Origin: Bradyrhizobium sp. CCGB01
GTDB taxonomy: Bacteria > Pseudomonadota > Alphaproteobacteria > Rhizobiales > Xanthobacteraceae
DNA: 64,000 nucleotides
Assembly (NCBI RefSeq): GCF_024199795.1
Contig: NZ_JANADK010000001.1
Coordinates: forward strand, 3,100,001-3,164,000
Reading direction: 5' to 3'
The first letter of the stretch is position 1; the number at the start of each line of letters is the position of its first letter. This document shows, piece by piece, positions 1 to 8,174 of this stretch. The notes beneath the pieces were generated by a model that ran no database searches, was not told the origin of the DNA, and saw only the letters and a program-made list of their open reading frames with translations. A program made the translations under genes and the position numbers.

Positions 1-576
1 CCTGCACTCGGCGCTGATCTCGACATCCGCACCGACGTGCCGCGCTACCGCGTCTGGCGCGACGGCGAGGTGGTCGACGAGCCGACCGACGTGACCGGGC
101 ATTGGCGCGACGATCTCGTCACCTTCGTGCTCGGCTGCTCGTTCTCGTTCGAGGAGGCGTTGCTCGACGAGGGCATGCCGATCCGTCACATCGAGCAGAA
201 CGTACGCGTGCCGATGTACCGCACCAACATCGCCTGCGGCGAGGCCGGTCCGTTCGCCGGTCCCATGGTGGTGTCGATGCGCCCGTTCAAGCCGGCGGAT
301 GCAATTCGCGCGGTGCAGATCACCTCGCGTTATCCCGCCGTGCACGGTGCACCCGTGCATCTCGGCCATCCGCACCTGATCGGCATCAAGGATCTCGCCA
401 AGCCGGACTACGGCGATCCCGTGCCCGTCGCCGATGACGAGATCCCCGTGTTCTGGGCCTGCGGCGTGACGCCGCAATCGGTGATCAACGCCGCCAGGCT
501 GCCGTTCGCGATCACGCATTCGCCCGGCCTGATGCTGGTGACGGATCTGAAGAACAGAACCATGGCCGTGATTTAG
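1..576 (+). CDS. DUF1445 (YcsI/PsoL-type) putative hydro-lyase, 5' truncated by window edge
   Basis: The frame is open from base 1, so the gene begins upstream; 191 residues are visible of about 265 usual for the family. Family hallmarks are clear: LPRYRV-type start of the core (here [11 protein letters not shown]), [40 protein letters not shown], the acidic [19 protein letters not shown] stretch and the closing [12 protein letters not shown]. Relatives are annotated as D-glutamate cyclase-like or putative hydro-lyases, cytoplasmic, and often sit beside transporters for small carboxylic acids. The ABC binding-protein gene follows 89 bp downstream on the same strand, so co-transcription is plausible. 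The reaction here is unknown. Confidence 0.85.
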   Translation, partial: PALGADLDIRTDVPRYRVWRDGEVVDEPTDVTGHWRDDLVTFVLGCSFSFEEALLDEGMPIRHIEQNVRVPMYRTNIACGEAGPFAGPMVVSMRPFKPADAIRAVQITSRYPAVHGAPVHLGHPHLIGIKDLAKPDYGDPVPVADDEIPVFWACGVTPQSVINAARLPFAITHSPGLMLVTDLKNRTMAVI

Positions 577-665
577 TAGGCAGCGTTTGCTGCTTCTTCG
601 GGCTTTACCGCATCCATCAATCGCTTCATTCGATCAGCCGAAATTCAGTAACAGGGGACTTTGCC

Positions 666-1910
666 ATGACGATCTCTCGCCGCGATGTGCTGCTTGGAGC
701 CACCGCCGCTGCCGCGCTGGTGCCGCTCGCTGCACGCGCCCAGACCTCGGAAGTCGTGATCGGCGTCATCTATCCGTTCTCCGGCGGCAGCGCGCAGCAG
801 GGCGTCGACGCGCAGAAGGCCTATGAGACCGCGCTCGAGGTCATCAACAAGGACACCGATTTCGACCTGCCGCTGGCGAAGGGCGAGGGCCTGCCCGGCC
901 TCGGCGGCGCCAAGGTGCGTCTCGTGTTCGCCGACCACCAGGCCGATCCGCAGAAGGGCCGCGCCGAAGCCGAGCGCCTGATCACGCAGGAGAAGGTCTC
1001 CGCCATCATCGGCACCTACCAGAGCGCGGTCGCCGTCACCGTCAGCCAGATCTGCGAACGCTACCAGATCCCGTTCGTCTCGGCGGACAACTCCTCGCCG
1101 AGCCTGCATCGCCGCGGCCTCAAATATTACTTCCGCGCTTCTCCACATGACGAAATGTACTCGGCCGCGATGTTCGACTTCTTCGACGCCATGAAGAAGA
1201 AGGGCACCAAGATCGAGACGCTGTCGCTGTTTCACGAGGACACCATCTTCGGCACCGATTCCGGCAACGCCCAGGCCAAGATCGCCGGCGAGCGCGGCTA
1301 CAAGATCGTCACCGACATCAAGTACCGCGCCAACTCGCCCTCGCTCTCGGCCGAAGTGCAGCAGCTCAAGACCGCGAATGCCGACGTGCTGATGCCCTCG
1401 AGCTACACCACGGACGGCATCCTCCTGGTCAAGACCATGGCCGAGCTCGGCTACAAGCCGAACGCGATCGTGGCGCAGGATGCCGGCTTCTCGGAGAAGG
1501 CGCTCTACGATGCCGTCGGCGACAAGCTCGAAGGCGTGATCTCGCGCGGCACCTTCTCGCTCGATCTCGCGCAGAAGCGCCCCATGGTCGGCAAGATCAA
1601 CGAGATGTTCAAGGCGCGGTCGGGCAAGGACTTCAACGACCTCACCTCGCGCCAGTTCATGGGCCTGATCATCCTGGCCGACGCCATCAACCGCGCCAAG
1701 TCGGCCGACGGCGAGAAGATCCGCGATGCACTGGCTGCGACCGACATTCCGGGCGAGCAGACCATCATGCCCTGGAAGCGCGTCAAGTTCGACGAGGCCG
1801 GCCAGAACAACGATGCCGACCCAGTGCTGCTGCAATATATCGGCGGCAAGTTCGTCACCATCTTCCCGCCGCAGGCCGCGATCGCCGAAGCGACCTGGCC
1901 GATGAAGTAA
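666..1910 (+). CDS. ABC transporter substrate-binding protein, branched-chain amino acid (LivJ) type
   Basis: A 414-residue periplasmic binding protein of the Peripla_BP_6 type. The N-terminus carries a twin-arginine-like export signal (SRRDVLLG at residues 4-11, then a hydrophobic alanine-rich run) with a likely cleavage after ARA at residue 25. The mature part opens with VVIGVIYPFSGG, typical of LivJ/AmiC-like proteins, and has the two-lobe length of the family. It heads a run of two permease and two ATPase genes on the same strand and supplies the ligand-binding part of that importer. The substrate cannot be read from the sequence; the neighbouring tetronate genes make a small hydroxy acid as plausible as an amino acid. 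Confidence 0.9.
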   Translation: MTISRRDVLLGATAAAALVPLAARAQTSEVVIGVIYPFSGGSAQQGVDAQKAYETALEVINKDTDFDLPLAKGEGLPGLGGAKVRLVFADHQADPQKGRAEAERLITQEKVSAIIGTYQSAVAVTVSQICERYQIPFVSADNSSPSLHRRGLKYYFRASPHDEMYSAAMFDFFDAMKKKGTKIETLSLFHEDTIFGTDSGNAQAKIAGERGYKIVTDIKYRANSPSLSAEVQQLKTANADVLMPSSYTTDGILLVKTMAELGYKPNAIVAQDAGFSEKALYDAVGDKLEGVISRGTFSLDLAQKRPMVGKINEMFKARSGKDFNDLTSRQFMGLIILADAINRAKSADGEKIRDALAATDIPGEQTIMPWKRVKFDEAGQNNDADPVLLQYIGGKFVTIFPPQAAIAEATWPMK

Positions 1911-1955
1911 GCGCTGCGGGGGCAGCAGAGCAAATCGAGATCGTCGCACGAGCCT

Positions 1956-2041
1956 CGTCATTGCGAGGAGCGAAGCGACGAAGCAATCCAGAACGTCTCC
2001 GCGGTGAGATTCTGGATTGCTTCGCTTCGCTCGCAATGACG
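1956..2041. repeat. Palindromic repeat family A, copy 1
   Basis: Arms reading CGTCATTGCGAGGAGCGAAG and its near reverse complement enclose a short variable centre. The same arms recur at 49374-49458. The copy lies 45 bp after the binding-protein stop and before the permease gene, inside the transporter operon, so it could form an mRNA hairpin separating the two. Confidence 0.85.
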
Positions 2042-2076
2042 GAGCAAACGATGACGTTTCGCACGGGGGACCAGAG

Positions 2077-2955
2077 TTGACAGCCCAAGCCATTATCCAG
2101 AGTCTCGCGAGCGGCCTGCTCATGGGCCTGCTCTACGGACTGATCGCCGTCGGCCTCGCGCTGATCTTCGGCCTGATGGACGTCACGAACTTCGCTCATG
2201 GCGAGTTCCTGATGATCGCGATGTACCTGTCCTTCTTCCTGTTCGCGTTCTTCGCCATCGACCCCTTGCTGTCCGCGCCGCTGGTCGCTGCGGCGCTCTT
2301 CATCTTCGGAGCGGTGGTCTATCTGCTGCTTGTACGCTTCGCCATGCGGGCCAAGGCCAATGCCGGCATGGTGCAGATCTTCACCACCTTTGGCTTGGCC
2401 ATCGTGATGCGGGGCCTCGCGCAGTTCTTCTTCACGCCGGACTACCGCAGCATTCCGCAGTCATGGCTCGGCGGCAAAACCATTTCGATCGGCGGCATCT
2501 TCCTGCCGGAGCCGCAGCTGATCGGCGCACTGGTTTCGATTCTCGCCTTCGCCGGTCTCTATTTCTTCATCCACCGCACCGATTTCGGCCGCGCGCTGGA
2601 AGCCACCCGTGAAGATCCCGGCGCGGTCGCGCTCGTCGGCATCGACAAGAACCGCGTGTTCGCGTTCGGCTGGGGCCTCGGCGCCGCGCTGGTCGGTCTC
2701 GCCGGCGCGATCATGGCGGTGTTCTTCTACATCTATCCCGACGTCGGCGCGTCCTTCGCCTTGATCGCCTATGTCACGGTGGCGCTCGGCGGCTTCGGCA
2801 GCGTGTTCGGCGCCTTCGCCGGCGGCATCATCGTCGGTCTCGTCGAGGCCACGACGGCCCTGGTGCTGCCGCCGTCGCTGAAGTCGGTCGGCATCTACGC
2901 CGTCTATCTCCTCGTCGTCTTCATTCGGCCACGCGGCCTGTTCGGATCGATGTGA
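2077..2955 (+). CDS. ABC transporter permease, LivH type
   Basis: Inner-membrane permease of the BPD_transp_2 family, 292 residues. Start chosen at TTG 2077 because a strong GGGGGA ribosome site ends 6 bp upstream and the protein then begins TAQAIIQSLASGLLMGLLYG, the usual LivH N-terminus; an ATG at 2017 lies inside the palindromic repeat and would add repeat-encoded residues. Family features are present: the DVTNFAHGEF motif near the N-terminus, several hydrophobic helices and the C-terminal LLVVFIRPRGLFG. It overlaps the next permease gene at its stop codon (TGATG), which implies translational coupling. It should pair with the LivM-type protein to form the channel. Confidence 0.92.
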   Translation: MTAQAIIQSLASGLLMGLLYGLIAVGLALIFGLMDVTNFAHGEFLMIAMYLSFFLFAFFAIDPLLSAPLVAAALFIFGAVVYLLLVRFAMRAKANAGMVQIFTTFGLAIVMRGLAQFFFTPDYRSIPQSWLGGKTISIGGIFLPEPQLIGALVSILAFAGLYFFIHRTDFGRALEATREDPGAVALVGIDKNRVFAFGWGLGAALVGLAGAIMAVFFYIYPDVGASFALIAYVTVALGGFGSVFGAFAGGIIVGLVEATTALVLPPSLKSVGIYAVYLLVVFIRPRGLFGSM

Positions 2956-3938
2956 TGGACAAGGAATTTGCCGCGCGGCGCCGCCGCGACCTCATCATCG
3001 CCGCGATGCTCGCCGCGATTGCCGCGCTGACGCCATTGTTCGTGAAGGACGTGGTCGTGCAGAACATCCTGATCCTGACGCTGATGTATGCGGGGTTGTC
3101 ACAGAGCTGGAACATCCTGTCCGGCTATTGCGGGCAGATCTCGCTCGGGCACGCGCTCTATTTCGGTCTCGGGGCCTACACCACCGAGCTGCTCTTCACG
3201 AAGTTCGGCGTGCTGCCCTGGTTCGGCATGTTGGCGGGCGGCGTGGTGTCGGCGCTGATCGCGATGGGGCTCGGCTATCCCTTCTTCCGCCTGCGTGGCC
3301 ATTACTTCGTGATCGCGACCATCGTCATCGCCGAGATTGGGTTGCTTCTGTTCCATAACTGGGAATGGGCCGGCGCCGCGATGGGCATCACCATTCCAAT
3401 CCGCGGCGACAGCTGGCTGAAATTCCAGTTCCTGCGCACCAAGCTGCCATACTTCTATTTCGCGCTGGCGCTGTGCTGCATTGCCTGGTTCGTCACCTGG
3501 TGGCTGGAAGATTCCAAATGGGGCTTCTGGTGGCGTGCGGTCAAGGACAATCCGGACGCAGCCGAGAGCCTCGGCGTCGACGTGTTCAATTCCAAGATGG
3601 GCGCGGCCGCGGTCTCCGCCTTCCTGGTTGCCGTCGGCGGCAGCTTTTACGCCCAGTTCGTCTCCTACATCGATCCCGAAAGCGTCATGGGCTTTCAGTT
3701 TTCGTTGCTGATGGCGCTGCCCGCCGTGCTCGGCGGTATAGGCACCCTGTGGGGGCCGGTGCTTGGTGCCGCGATTCTGATCCCGCTGACTGAGCTGACG
3801 CGCTTCAAGTTCGGCGGCTCGGGGCGCGGTGTCGACCTCATTGTCTACGGCACGCTGATCGTCCTGATCTCGCTGGCGTTGCCGCGAGGGCTGTTGAGCC
3901 TGTTTTCACGCCCGAAGAAGACGGGAGCCACGCAATGA
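2955..3938 (+). CDS. ABC transporter permease, LivM type
   Basis: Second permease of the importer, 327 residues from ATG 2955; GTG 2952 is an equally placed alternative one codon earlier. It has the LivM hallmarks ILSGYCGQISLGHALYFGLG near the N-terminus and the VLGGIGTLWGPVLGA loop near the C-terminus that contacts the ATPase, with about eight to ten hydrophobic segments. It shares one base with the preceding permease and four with the ATPase gene that follows (ATGA), so the operon is tightly coupled. It acts in the inner membrane as a heterodimer with the LivH-type subunit. Confidence 0.92.
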   Translation: MDKEFAARRRRDLIIAAMLAAIAALTPLFVKDVVVQNILILTLMYAGLSQSWNILSGYCGQISLGHALYFGLGAYTTELLFTKFGVLPWFGMLAGGVVSALIAMGLGYPFFRLRGHYFVIATIVIAEIGLLLFHNWEWAGAAMGITIPIRGDSWLKFQFLRTKLPYFYFALALCCIAWFVTWWLEDSKWGFWWRAVKDNPDAAESLGVDVFNSKMGAAAVSAFLVAVGGSFYAQFVSYIDPESVMGFQFSLLMALPAVLGGIGTLWGPVLGAAILIPLTELTRFKFGGSGRGVDLIVYGTLIVLISLALPRGLLSLFSRPKKTGATQ

Positions 3939-4666
3939 CCGCACTCCTTGAGACCCGCGGCGTCTGGCAGCGGTTCGGCGGCCTCGTCGCCAACAGCGAC
4001 GTCTCGATCTCGGTCGGTCGCGGCGAGATCGTCGGTCTGATCGGTCCCAACGGCGCCGGCAAGTCGACGCTGTTCAATCTCATCGCCGGCGTATTGCCGC
4101 CGACCCAGGGCTCGATCTGGTTCGACGGCGAGGATGTCACCCGCATGCGGGCGGCAGAGCGCTGCCAGCGTGGCGTCGGCCGCACCTTTCAGGTGGTGAA
4201 GAGTTTCGAGACGATGACTGTCATCGACAACGTCATCGTCGGCGCACTCGTGCGCAACACCGTGATGCGTGAGGCGCGCCGCAAGGCGCATGAGGTGCTG
4301 GAGTTCACTGGTTTGGCCGCGCGCGCCGACGTGCTCGCAAGCGACCTGGTGCCGGCCGAAAAGCGCCGTCTCGAAGTCGCGCGTGCGCTCGCGACCGAGC
4401 CGAAGTTGTTGCTGCTCGATGAAGTCCTCACCGGCCTGACGCCGACCGAGGCACAGACCGGCGTGGCGCTGGTGCGCAAGGTGCGCGATGCCGGCATCAC
4501 CGTCTTGATGGTCGAGCATGTCATGGAGATCGTGATGCCGCTGGTCGACCGTGCGATCGTGCTCGACCTCGGCAAGGTTCTGGTCGAGGGCAAACCCGCC
4601 GACGTCGTCCGCGATCCGAAGGTGATCAAGGCATATCTGGGAGATCGTCATGCTGTCGGTGCATGA
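3935..4666 (+). CDS. ABC transporter ATP-binding protein, LivG type
   Basis: Cytoplasmic ATPase of 243 residues. Walker A is GPNGAGKST at residues 37-45 and Walker B is LLLLDE. The signature loop is atypical: where most ABC ATPases have LSGGQ, this one reads LVPAEKRRLEVARAL, followed by DEVLTGLTPTE; similar departures are known among alphaproteobacterial LivG-type proteins. The H-loop lies in VLMVEHVME. The start overlaps the LivM-type stop by four bases, and the end overlaps the LivF-type start by 17 bases. It should energise the importer together with the second ATPase. Confidence 0.92.
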   Translation: MTALLETRGVWQRFGGLVANSDVSISVGRGEIVGLIGPNGAGKSTLFNLIAGVLPPTQGSIWFDGEDVTRMRAAERCQRGVGRTFQVVKSFETMTVIDNVIVGALVRNTVMREARRKAHEVLEFTGLAARADVLASDLVPAEKRRLEVARALATEPKLLLLDEVLTGLTPTEAQTGVALVRKVRDAGITVLMVEHVMEIVMPLVDRAIVLDLGKVLVEGKPADVVRDPKVIKAYLGDRHAVGA

Positions 4667-5354
4667 AGTCACGACAGCCTATCAGGGCCTGGTCGCGATC
4701 TCCGCGGTCAGCATCGAAGTCACCAAGGGCGAGATCGTCTGCGTCGCCGGCGCCAACGGCGCGGGCAAGTCGACGCTGCTCAAATCGATCGCCGGCGCCG
4801 AGCGTCCGCGCTCGGGCACCGTGACCTTCGACGGCAAGCGGCTCAACGGCATGGCGCAGCACCACATCACCGCGGCCGGTATCGCCTATGTGCCGGAGAA
4901 CCGCCGTCTTTTCCCGCGCCTGTCGGTGCGCGACAATCTTCGTCTCGGCAGCTACCTCTACCGCGGCGAAGCGAACCGCGAAGAGCCGCTCGATCTCGTC
5001 TTCAAGCTGTTTCCGCGCCTGTCCGAACGCCTCGACCAGCGCGCCGAAACGCTCTCCGGCGGCGAGCAGCAGATGCTCGCCATCGGCCGCGCGCTGATGA
5101 CGCGCCCGCGGCTGCTGATGCTGGACGAGCCGTCGCAGGGCATCATGCCGAAGCTGGTCGACGAGATCTTTCAGGCGGTGAAGCTCATCCGCGATTCCGG
5201 CATGACCGTGCTGATCGTCGAGCAGCGCATGGCCGAGTGCCTGGAGATCGCCGACCGCGCCTACATCCTGCAGACCGGCCGCGTGCTGATGCACGGCCCG
5301 GCGGCGGAGATCAAGGGCAATCCCGACGTGCGCAAGGCGTATCTGGGGCTCTAG
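4650..5354 (+). CDS. ABC transporter ATP-binding protein, LivF type
   Basis: Second ATPase of the importer, 234 residues. Walker A GANGAGKST, a canonical signature (LSGGEQQMLAIGRAL), Walker B LLMLDEPSQG and the H-loop in VLIVEQRM are all visible; glutamine in place of the H-loop histidine is usual in LivF. It overlaps the preceding gene by 17 bases, ends the transporter operon, and is followed after 14 bp by a palindromic repeat shared with the convergent otnC gene. Confidence 0.93.
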   Translation: MLSVHEVTTAYQGLVAISAVSIEVTKGEIVCVAGANGAGKSTLLKSIAGAERPRSGTVTFDGKRLNGMAQHHITAAGIAYVPENRRLFPRLSVRDNLRLGSYLYRGEANREEPLDLVFKLFPRLSERLDQRAETLSGGEQQMLAIGRALMTRPRLLMLDEPSQGIMPKLVDEIFQAVKLIRDSGMTVLIVEQRMAECLEIADRAYILQTGRVLMHGPAAEIKGNPDVRKAYLGL

Positions 5355-5368
5355 TCTCAGGGGGATTT

Positions 5369-5459
5369 CGTAGGGTGGGCAAAGGCGCACTTGCGCCGTG
5401 CCCACGATCCCTCCCGATCGCTAAAGGTGGTGGGCACGCTTCGCTTTACCCACCCTACG
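5369..5459. repeat. Palindromic repeat family B, copy 1
   Basis: Ends read CGTAGGGTGGGCAAAG and its reverse complement, with a GCGCCGTGCCCAC inner arm. It fills the gap between two convergent genes (LivF-type ATPase and otnC). Four further copies are at 15926, 24598, 30258 and 49284. Confidence 0.85.
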
Positions 5460-5462
5460 GCA

Positions 5463-6344
5463 CTATCGCGTTCGCTCTTTCGCCGCAGCGATCAGCATCT
5501 GCTCTACGATCCCCTCGAACTCGCTCTTGGCGATTGGATCGGTCTTGACGAACTCCTCGTACGTTTTCATCGACTTGTCCCACCAATGATGATGGTGTCC
5601 GGCCCTATCGAGAACCCGGGCCGCGGCTTCGACCTCCGCGTCGGTGGGGCGTCCTGCTGGCGCATGTGTGTGCTCATGCCCATGCTCCGGCAGCGTCACC
5701 CCGAACACCTTCACCAGATCCTTCACCTGCTCCGGTGACAAATACCGCGGGTTCATCCCGCGCAGCAGCAGGTAGAGCTTCGCCGTCTCCTCCAGCTCCT
5801 CGGTCGCAAACACCGCCGCTTCCAGCGTGTCGCCGGCGACAACAGGACCGTGATTGGCGAGCAGCACGGACGAATATTTGCCCGCGAGCCCCTTGATCGC
5901 GTCCGCGACCGCGGGATCGCCGGGGCGGTAGTAGGGCACGAGCGCTGTGGCGCCGCATTTCATCAAATAATACGCCGTCATCGGCGGCAGCGCGGCGCGC
6001 GGGTCGATCTCGGGCAGCATCGAGAGCGCGACCGAATGGGTGGAGTGAAGATGCACGATCGCGCGCGCACTTCCGCGCGTGTCGTAGAGCGCGGTGTGCA
6101 GCGGAACTTCCTTGGTCGGTGCGTCGCCCGAAACCAGCCGGCCCTGTTCGTCCAGCCGCGACAGCTTTGCCGGATCGAGAAAGCCGAGCGAGGCGTTGGT
6201 CGGCGTCACCAGCCAGCCGCCACCATCCAGGCGGACGCTGATGTTGCCTGAAGAACCCGGCGTCAGCCCGCGCTCGAACAGGGACCGTCCGAACCGGCAA
6301 ATATCCTCGCGCAGCCGCGTCTCGTTGCTCATTTCAGTTGTCAT
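5463..6344 (-). CDS. otnC: 3-oxo-tetronate 4-phosphate decarboxylase (class II aldolase) with His-rich C-terminal extension
   Basis: Class II aldolase/adducin fold. After a short N-terminus come GLTPGSSGNISVR (phosphate loop), the catalytic-type Glu in TKEVPLH, the zinc ligands in VHLHSTHS and the third histidine in LLANHGPV. The family decarboxylates 3-oxo-tetronate 4-phosphate to dihydroxyacetone phosphate, and the adjacent ltnD, otnI and otnK supply the other steps. Start at ATG 6344 (293 residues); ATG 6332 or 6353 are possible because no strong ribosome site is seen. Family members are usually about 210-220 residues; here about 70 more follow, with HGHEHTH and RAGHHHHWW, which look able to bind metal. 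The gene is divergent from ltnD. Confidence 0.82.
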   Translation of the reverse strand: MTTEMSNETRLREDICRFGRSLFERGLTPGSSGNISVRLDGGGWLVTPTNASLGFLDPAKLSRLDEQGRLVSGDAPTKEVPLHTALYDTRGSARAIVHLHSTHSVALSMLPEIDPRAALPPMTAYYLMKCGATALVPYYRPGDPAVADAIKGLAGKYSSVLLANHGPVVAGDTLEAAVFATEELEETAKLYLLLRGMNPRYLSPEQVKDLVKVFGVTLPEHGHEHTHAPAGRPTDAEVEAAARVLDRAGHHHHWWDKSMKTYEEFVKTDPIAKSEFEGIVEQMLIAAAKERTR

Positions 6345-6459
6345 GGCCGTCATGCCCGCTTGTCTCACGCTTTGGCAGCGCGGCCAAGCCGTGTTATTCG
6401 AGATGACGAACCGCCGCAAAAGGGCGGCCGTCCGGGAAACGTTCGCAAGGGTTAGTTGC

Positions 6460-7377
6460 ATGTCCGCCTCCACGTCACAAAATCAGCGCATCGCCGTCAT
6501 CGGGCTTGGCTCGATGGGGTACGGCATGGCGACCTCGCTGAAGCGCGCCGGCCATGCCGTGACCGGCTGCGACGTCTCGGCTGACGCGGTGGCGCGCTTC
6601 GTGAAGGACGGCGGCGTTGGCGCCAGGACGCCGGCGGAAGCGGCCAAGGGCGCCGACATCGTCGTCAGCGTCGTCGTCAATGCCGCGCAGACCGAGACCA
6701 TCCTGTTCGGCAAGGACGGCGTCGCCGAGACCCTGCCGAAGGACAGCGTCTTCCTGTCCTCCGCCACCATGGACCCGGACGTGGCCCGTCGCCTCGCAAA
6801 ACAGTTGGAGGCGACCGGCCGTCATTATCTGGATGCGCCGATCTCCGGCGGCGCGCAGCGTGCCGCGCAGGGTGAGCTGACAATTCTTGCTTCCGGCAGC
6901 GCGGCGGCCTTCGCAAAGGCGCGCCCGGCGCTCGATGCCATGGCGGCAAAACTCTACGAGCTCGGTGATGCCGCAGGGCAGGGCGCAGCCTTCAAGATGA
7001 TCAACCAGTTGCTCGCCGGCGTGCATATCGCCGCCGCCAGCGAAGCGATGGCGTTTGCCGCCAAGCAGGGCCTCGACATCCGCAAGGTCTATGAGGTGAT
7101 CACGGCCTCCGCCGGCAATTCCTGGATGTTCGAGAACCGCATGCCGCACGTGCTCGACGGCGATTACACGCCGCGCAGCGCGGTCGAGATCTTCGTCAAG
7201 GATCTCGGCATCATCCAGGACATGGCGCGCAGCGCCAGATTCCCGGTGCCGGTCTCCGCCGCAGCGCTCCAGATGTTTCTGATGACGGCCGCCGCCGGCA
7301 TGGGCCGTGACGACGACGCTTCGGTGGCGCGGATGTATGCGCAGGTCACCGGCGTGAAGCTGCCTGGCGACAAGTAG
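6460..7377 (+). CDS. ltnD: L-threonate dehydrogenase-type NAD-dependent oxidoreductase
   Basis: Beta-hydroxyacid dehydrogenase of 305 residues. The NAD-binding loop is IGLGSMGYGMA near residues 14-24, the substrate loop is DAPISGGAQRAAQGELTI, and the catalytic lysine lies in FKMINQLLAG. In the acid-sugar pathway LtnD oxidises threonate to 2-oxo-tetronate, the substrate of the isomerase encoded 14 bp downstream. Start chosen at ATG 6460, preceded by AAGG; longer in-frame extensions would run into the divergent gene. A D-erythronate or other four-carbon acid specificity cannot be excluded. Confidence 0.85.
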   Translation: MSASTSQNQRIAVIGLGSMGYGMATSLKRAGHAVTGCDVSADAVARFVKDGGVGARTPAEAAKGADIVVSVVVNAAQTETILFGKDGVAETLPKDSVFLSSATMDPDVARRLAKQLEATGRHYLDAPISGGAQRAAQGELTILASGSAAAFAKARPALDAMAAKLYELGDAAGQGAAFKMINQLLAGVHIAAASEAMAFAAKQGLDIRKVYEVITASAGNSWMFENRMPHVLDGDYTPRSAVEIFVKDLGIIQDMARSARFPVPVSAAALQMFLMTAAAGMGRDDDASVARMYAQVTGVKLPGDK

Positions 7378-7391
7378 ACAAGAGGAATCCG

Positions 7392-8174
7392 ATGCCCCGT
7401 TTTGCCGCCAACCTCTCGATGATGTTCACCGAGGTGCCGTTCCTCGACCGCTTCGATGCCGCCGCGCAAGCAGGCTTCACTGCGGTCGAGTTTCTCTTTC
7501 CCTATGAGCACCCGGCCGAGGTGGTCGGCGAGCGCCTCAAGCGCAACGGGCTGACGCAGGCGCTGTTCAATCTGCCGCCGGGCGATTGGAATGCCGGCGA
7601 GAAGGGCTTTGCGGCGCTCCCCTCGCGGTTCTCCGACCTCAAGGCGAGCCTTGAGACGGCGTTGCCTTACGCCAAGGCGACCGGCGTCAAACGCCTGCAC
7701 TTGATGGCGGGCATCGCCAACCGCGGCGAGCGCGTTGCGATCGAGGCGTTCTACAAGTCGGTGGCATGGGCCGCGGAATTCTTCGCACCCCACGGCATCG
7801 ACATCGTGCTCGAGCCGATCAATGCGCGCAACGTGCCCGGCTATTTCCTCAACGATTTCGGCTTCGCGCGCGACCTGATCCAGGAACTGAGGCTGGCGAA
7901 CCTGAAGCTCCAGTTCGACATCTATCACTGCGGGATCATCCACGGCGACGTCACCATGCGCCTGCGCGAGATGATGCCGATCATCGGCCACATCCAGATT
8001 GCCAGCATCCCCTCGCGCAACGAGCCGGACGGCGAAGAGCTGAACTATCCGTTCCTGTTCGCCGAACTCGACCGGCTCGGCTATACCGGCTTCGTCGGCT
8101 GCGAATACAATCCGCGCGGCAAGACCACCGATGGGCTCGCCTGGTTCAAGCCTTATGCGGGAGTGAAGCCGTGA
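7392..8174 (+). CDS. otnI: 2-oxo-tetronate isomerase (hydroxypyruvate isomerase family)
   Basis: TIM-barrel sugar isomerase of 260 residues, beginning MPRFAANLSMMFTEVPFLDR as in OtnI/Hyi proteins. Metal and catalytic glutamates are seen in VLEPIN and in VGCEYNPRG, with the histidine in FDIYHCGIIHGD. It converts 2-oxo-tetronate into 3-oxo-tetronate between LtnD and OtnK. A GAGGAAT ribosome site precedes the start, and the stop overlaps the otnK start by four bases (GTGA). Confidence 0.9.
   Translation: MPRFAANLSMMFTEVPFLDRFDAAAQAGFTAVEFLFPYEHPAEVVGERLKRNGLTQALFNLPPGDWNAGEKGFAALPSRFSDLKASLETALPYAKATGVKRLHLMAGIANRGERVAIEAFYKSVAWAAEFFAPHGIDIVLEPINARNVPGYFLNDFGFARDLIQELRLANLKLQFDIYHCGIIHGDVTMRLREMMPIIGHIQIASIPSRNEPDGEELNYPFLFAELDRLGYTGFVGCEYNPRGKTTDGLAWFKPYAGVKP

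Noticed and set aside
2017..2076. Upstream ATG start for the LivH-type permease
   Set aside because: It lies inside palindromic repeat A and would add repeat-encoded residues; TTG 2077 has a proper ribosome site and the family-typical N-terminus.
6435..6446. AACGTT-centred sequence in the otnC-ltnD gap as a LacI-type operator
   Set aside because: Symmetry does not extend beyond six bases, so it is not distinguishable from chance.
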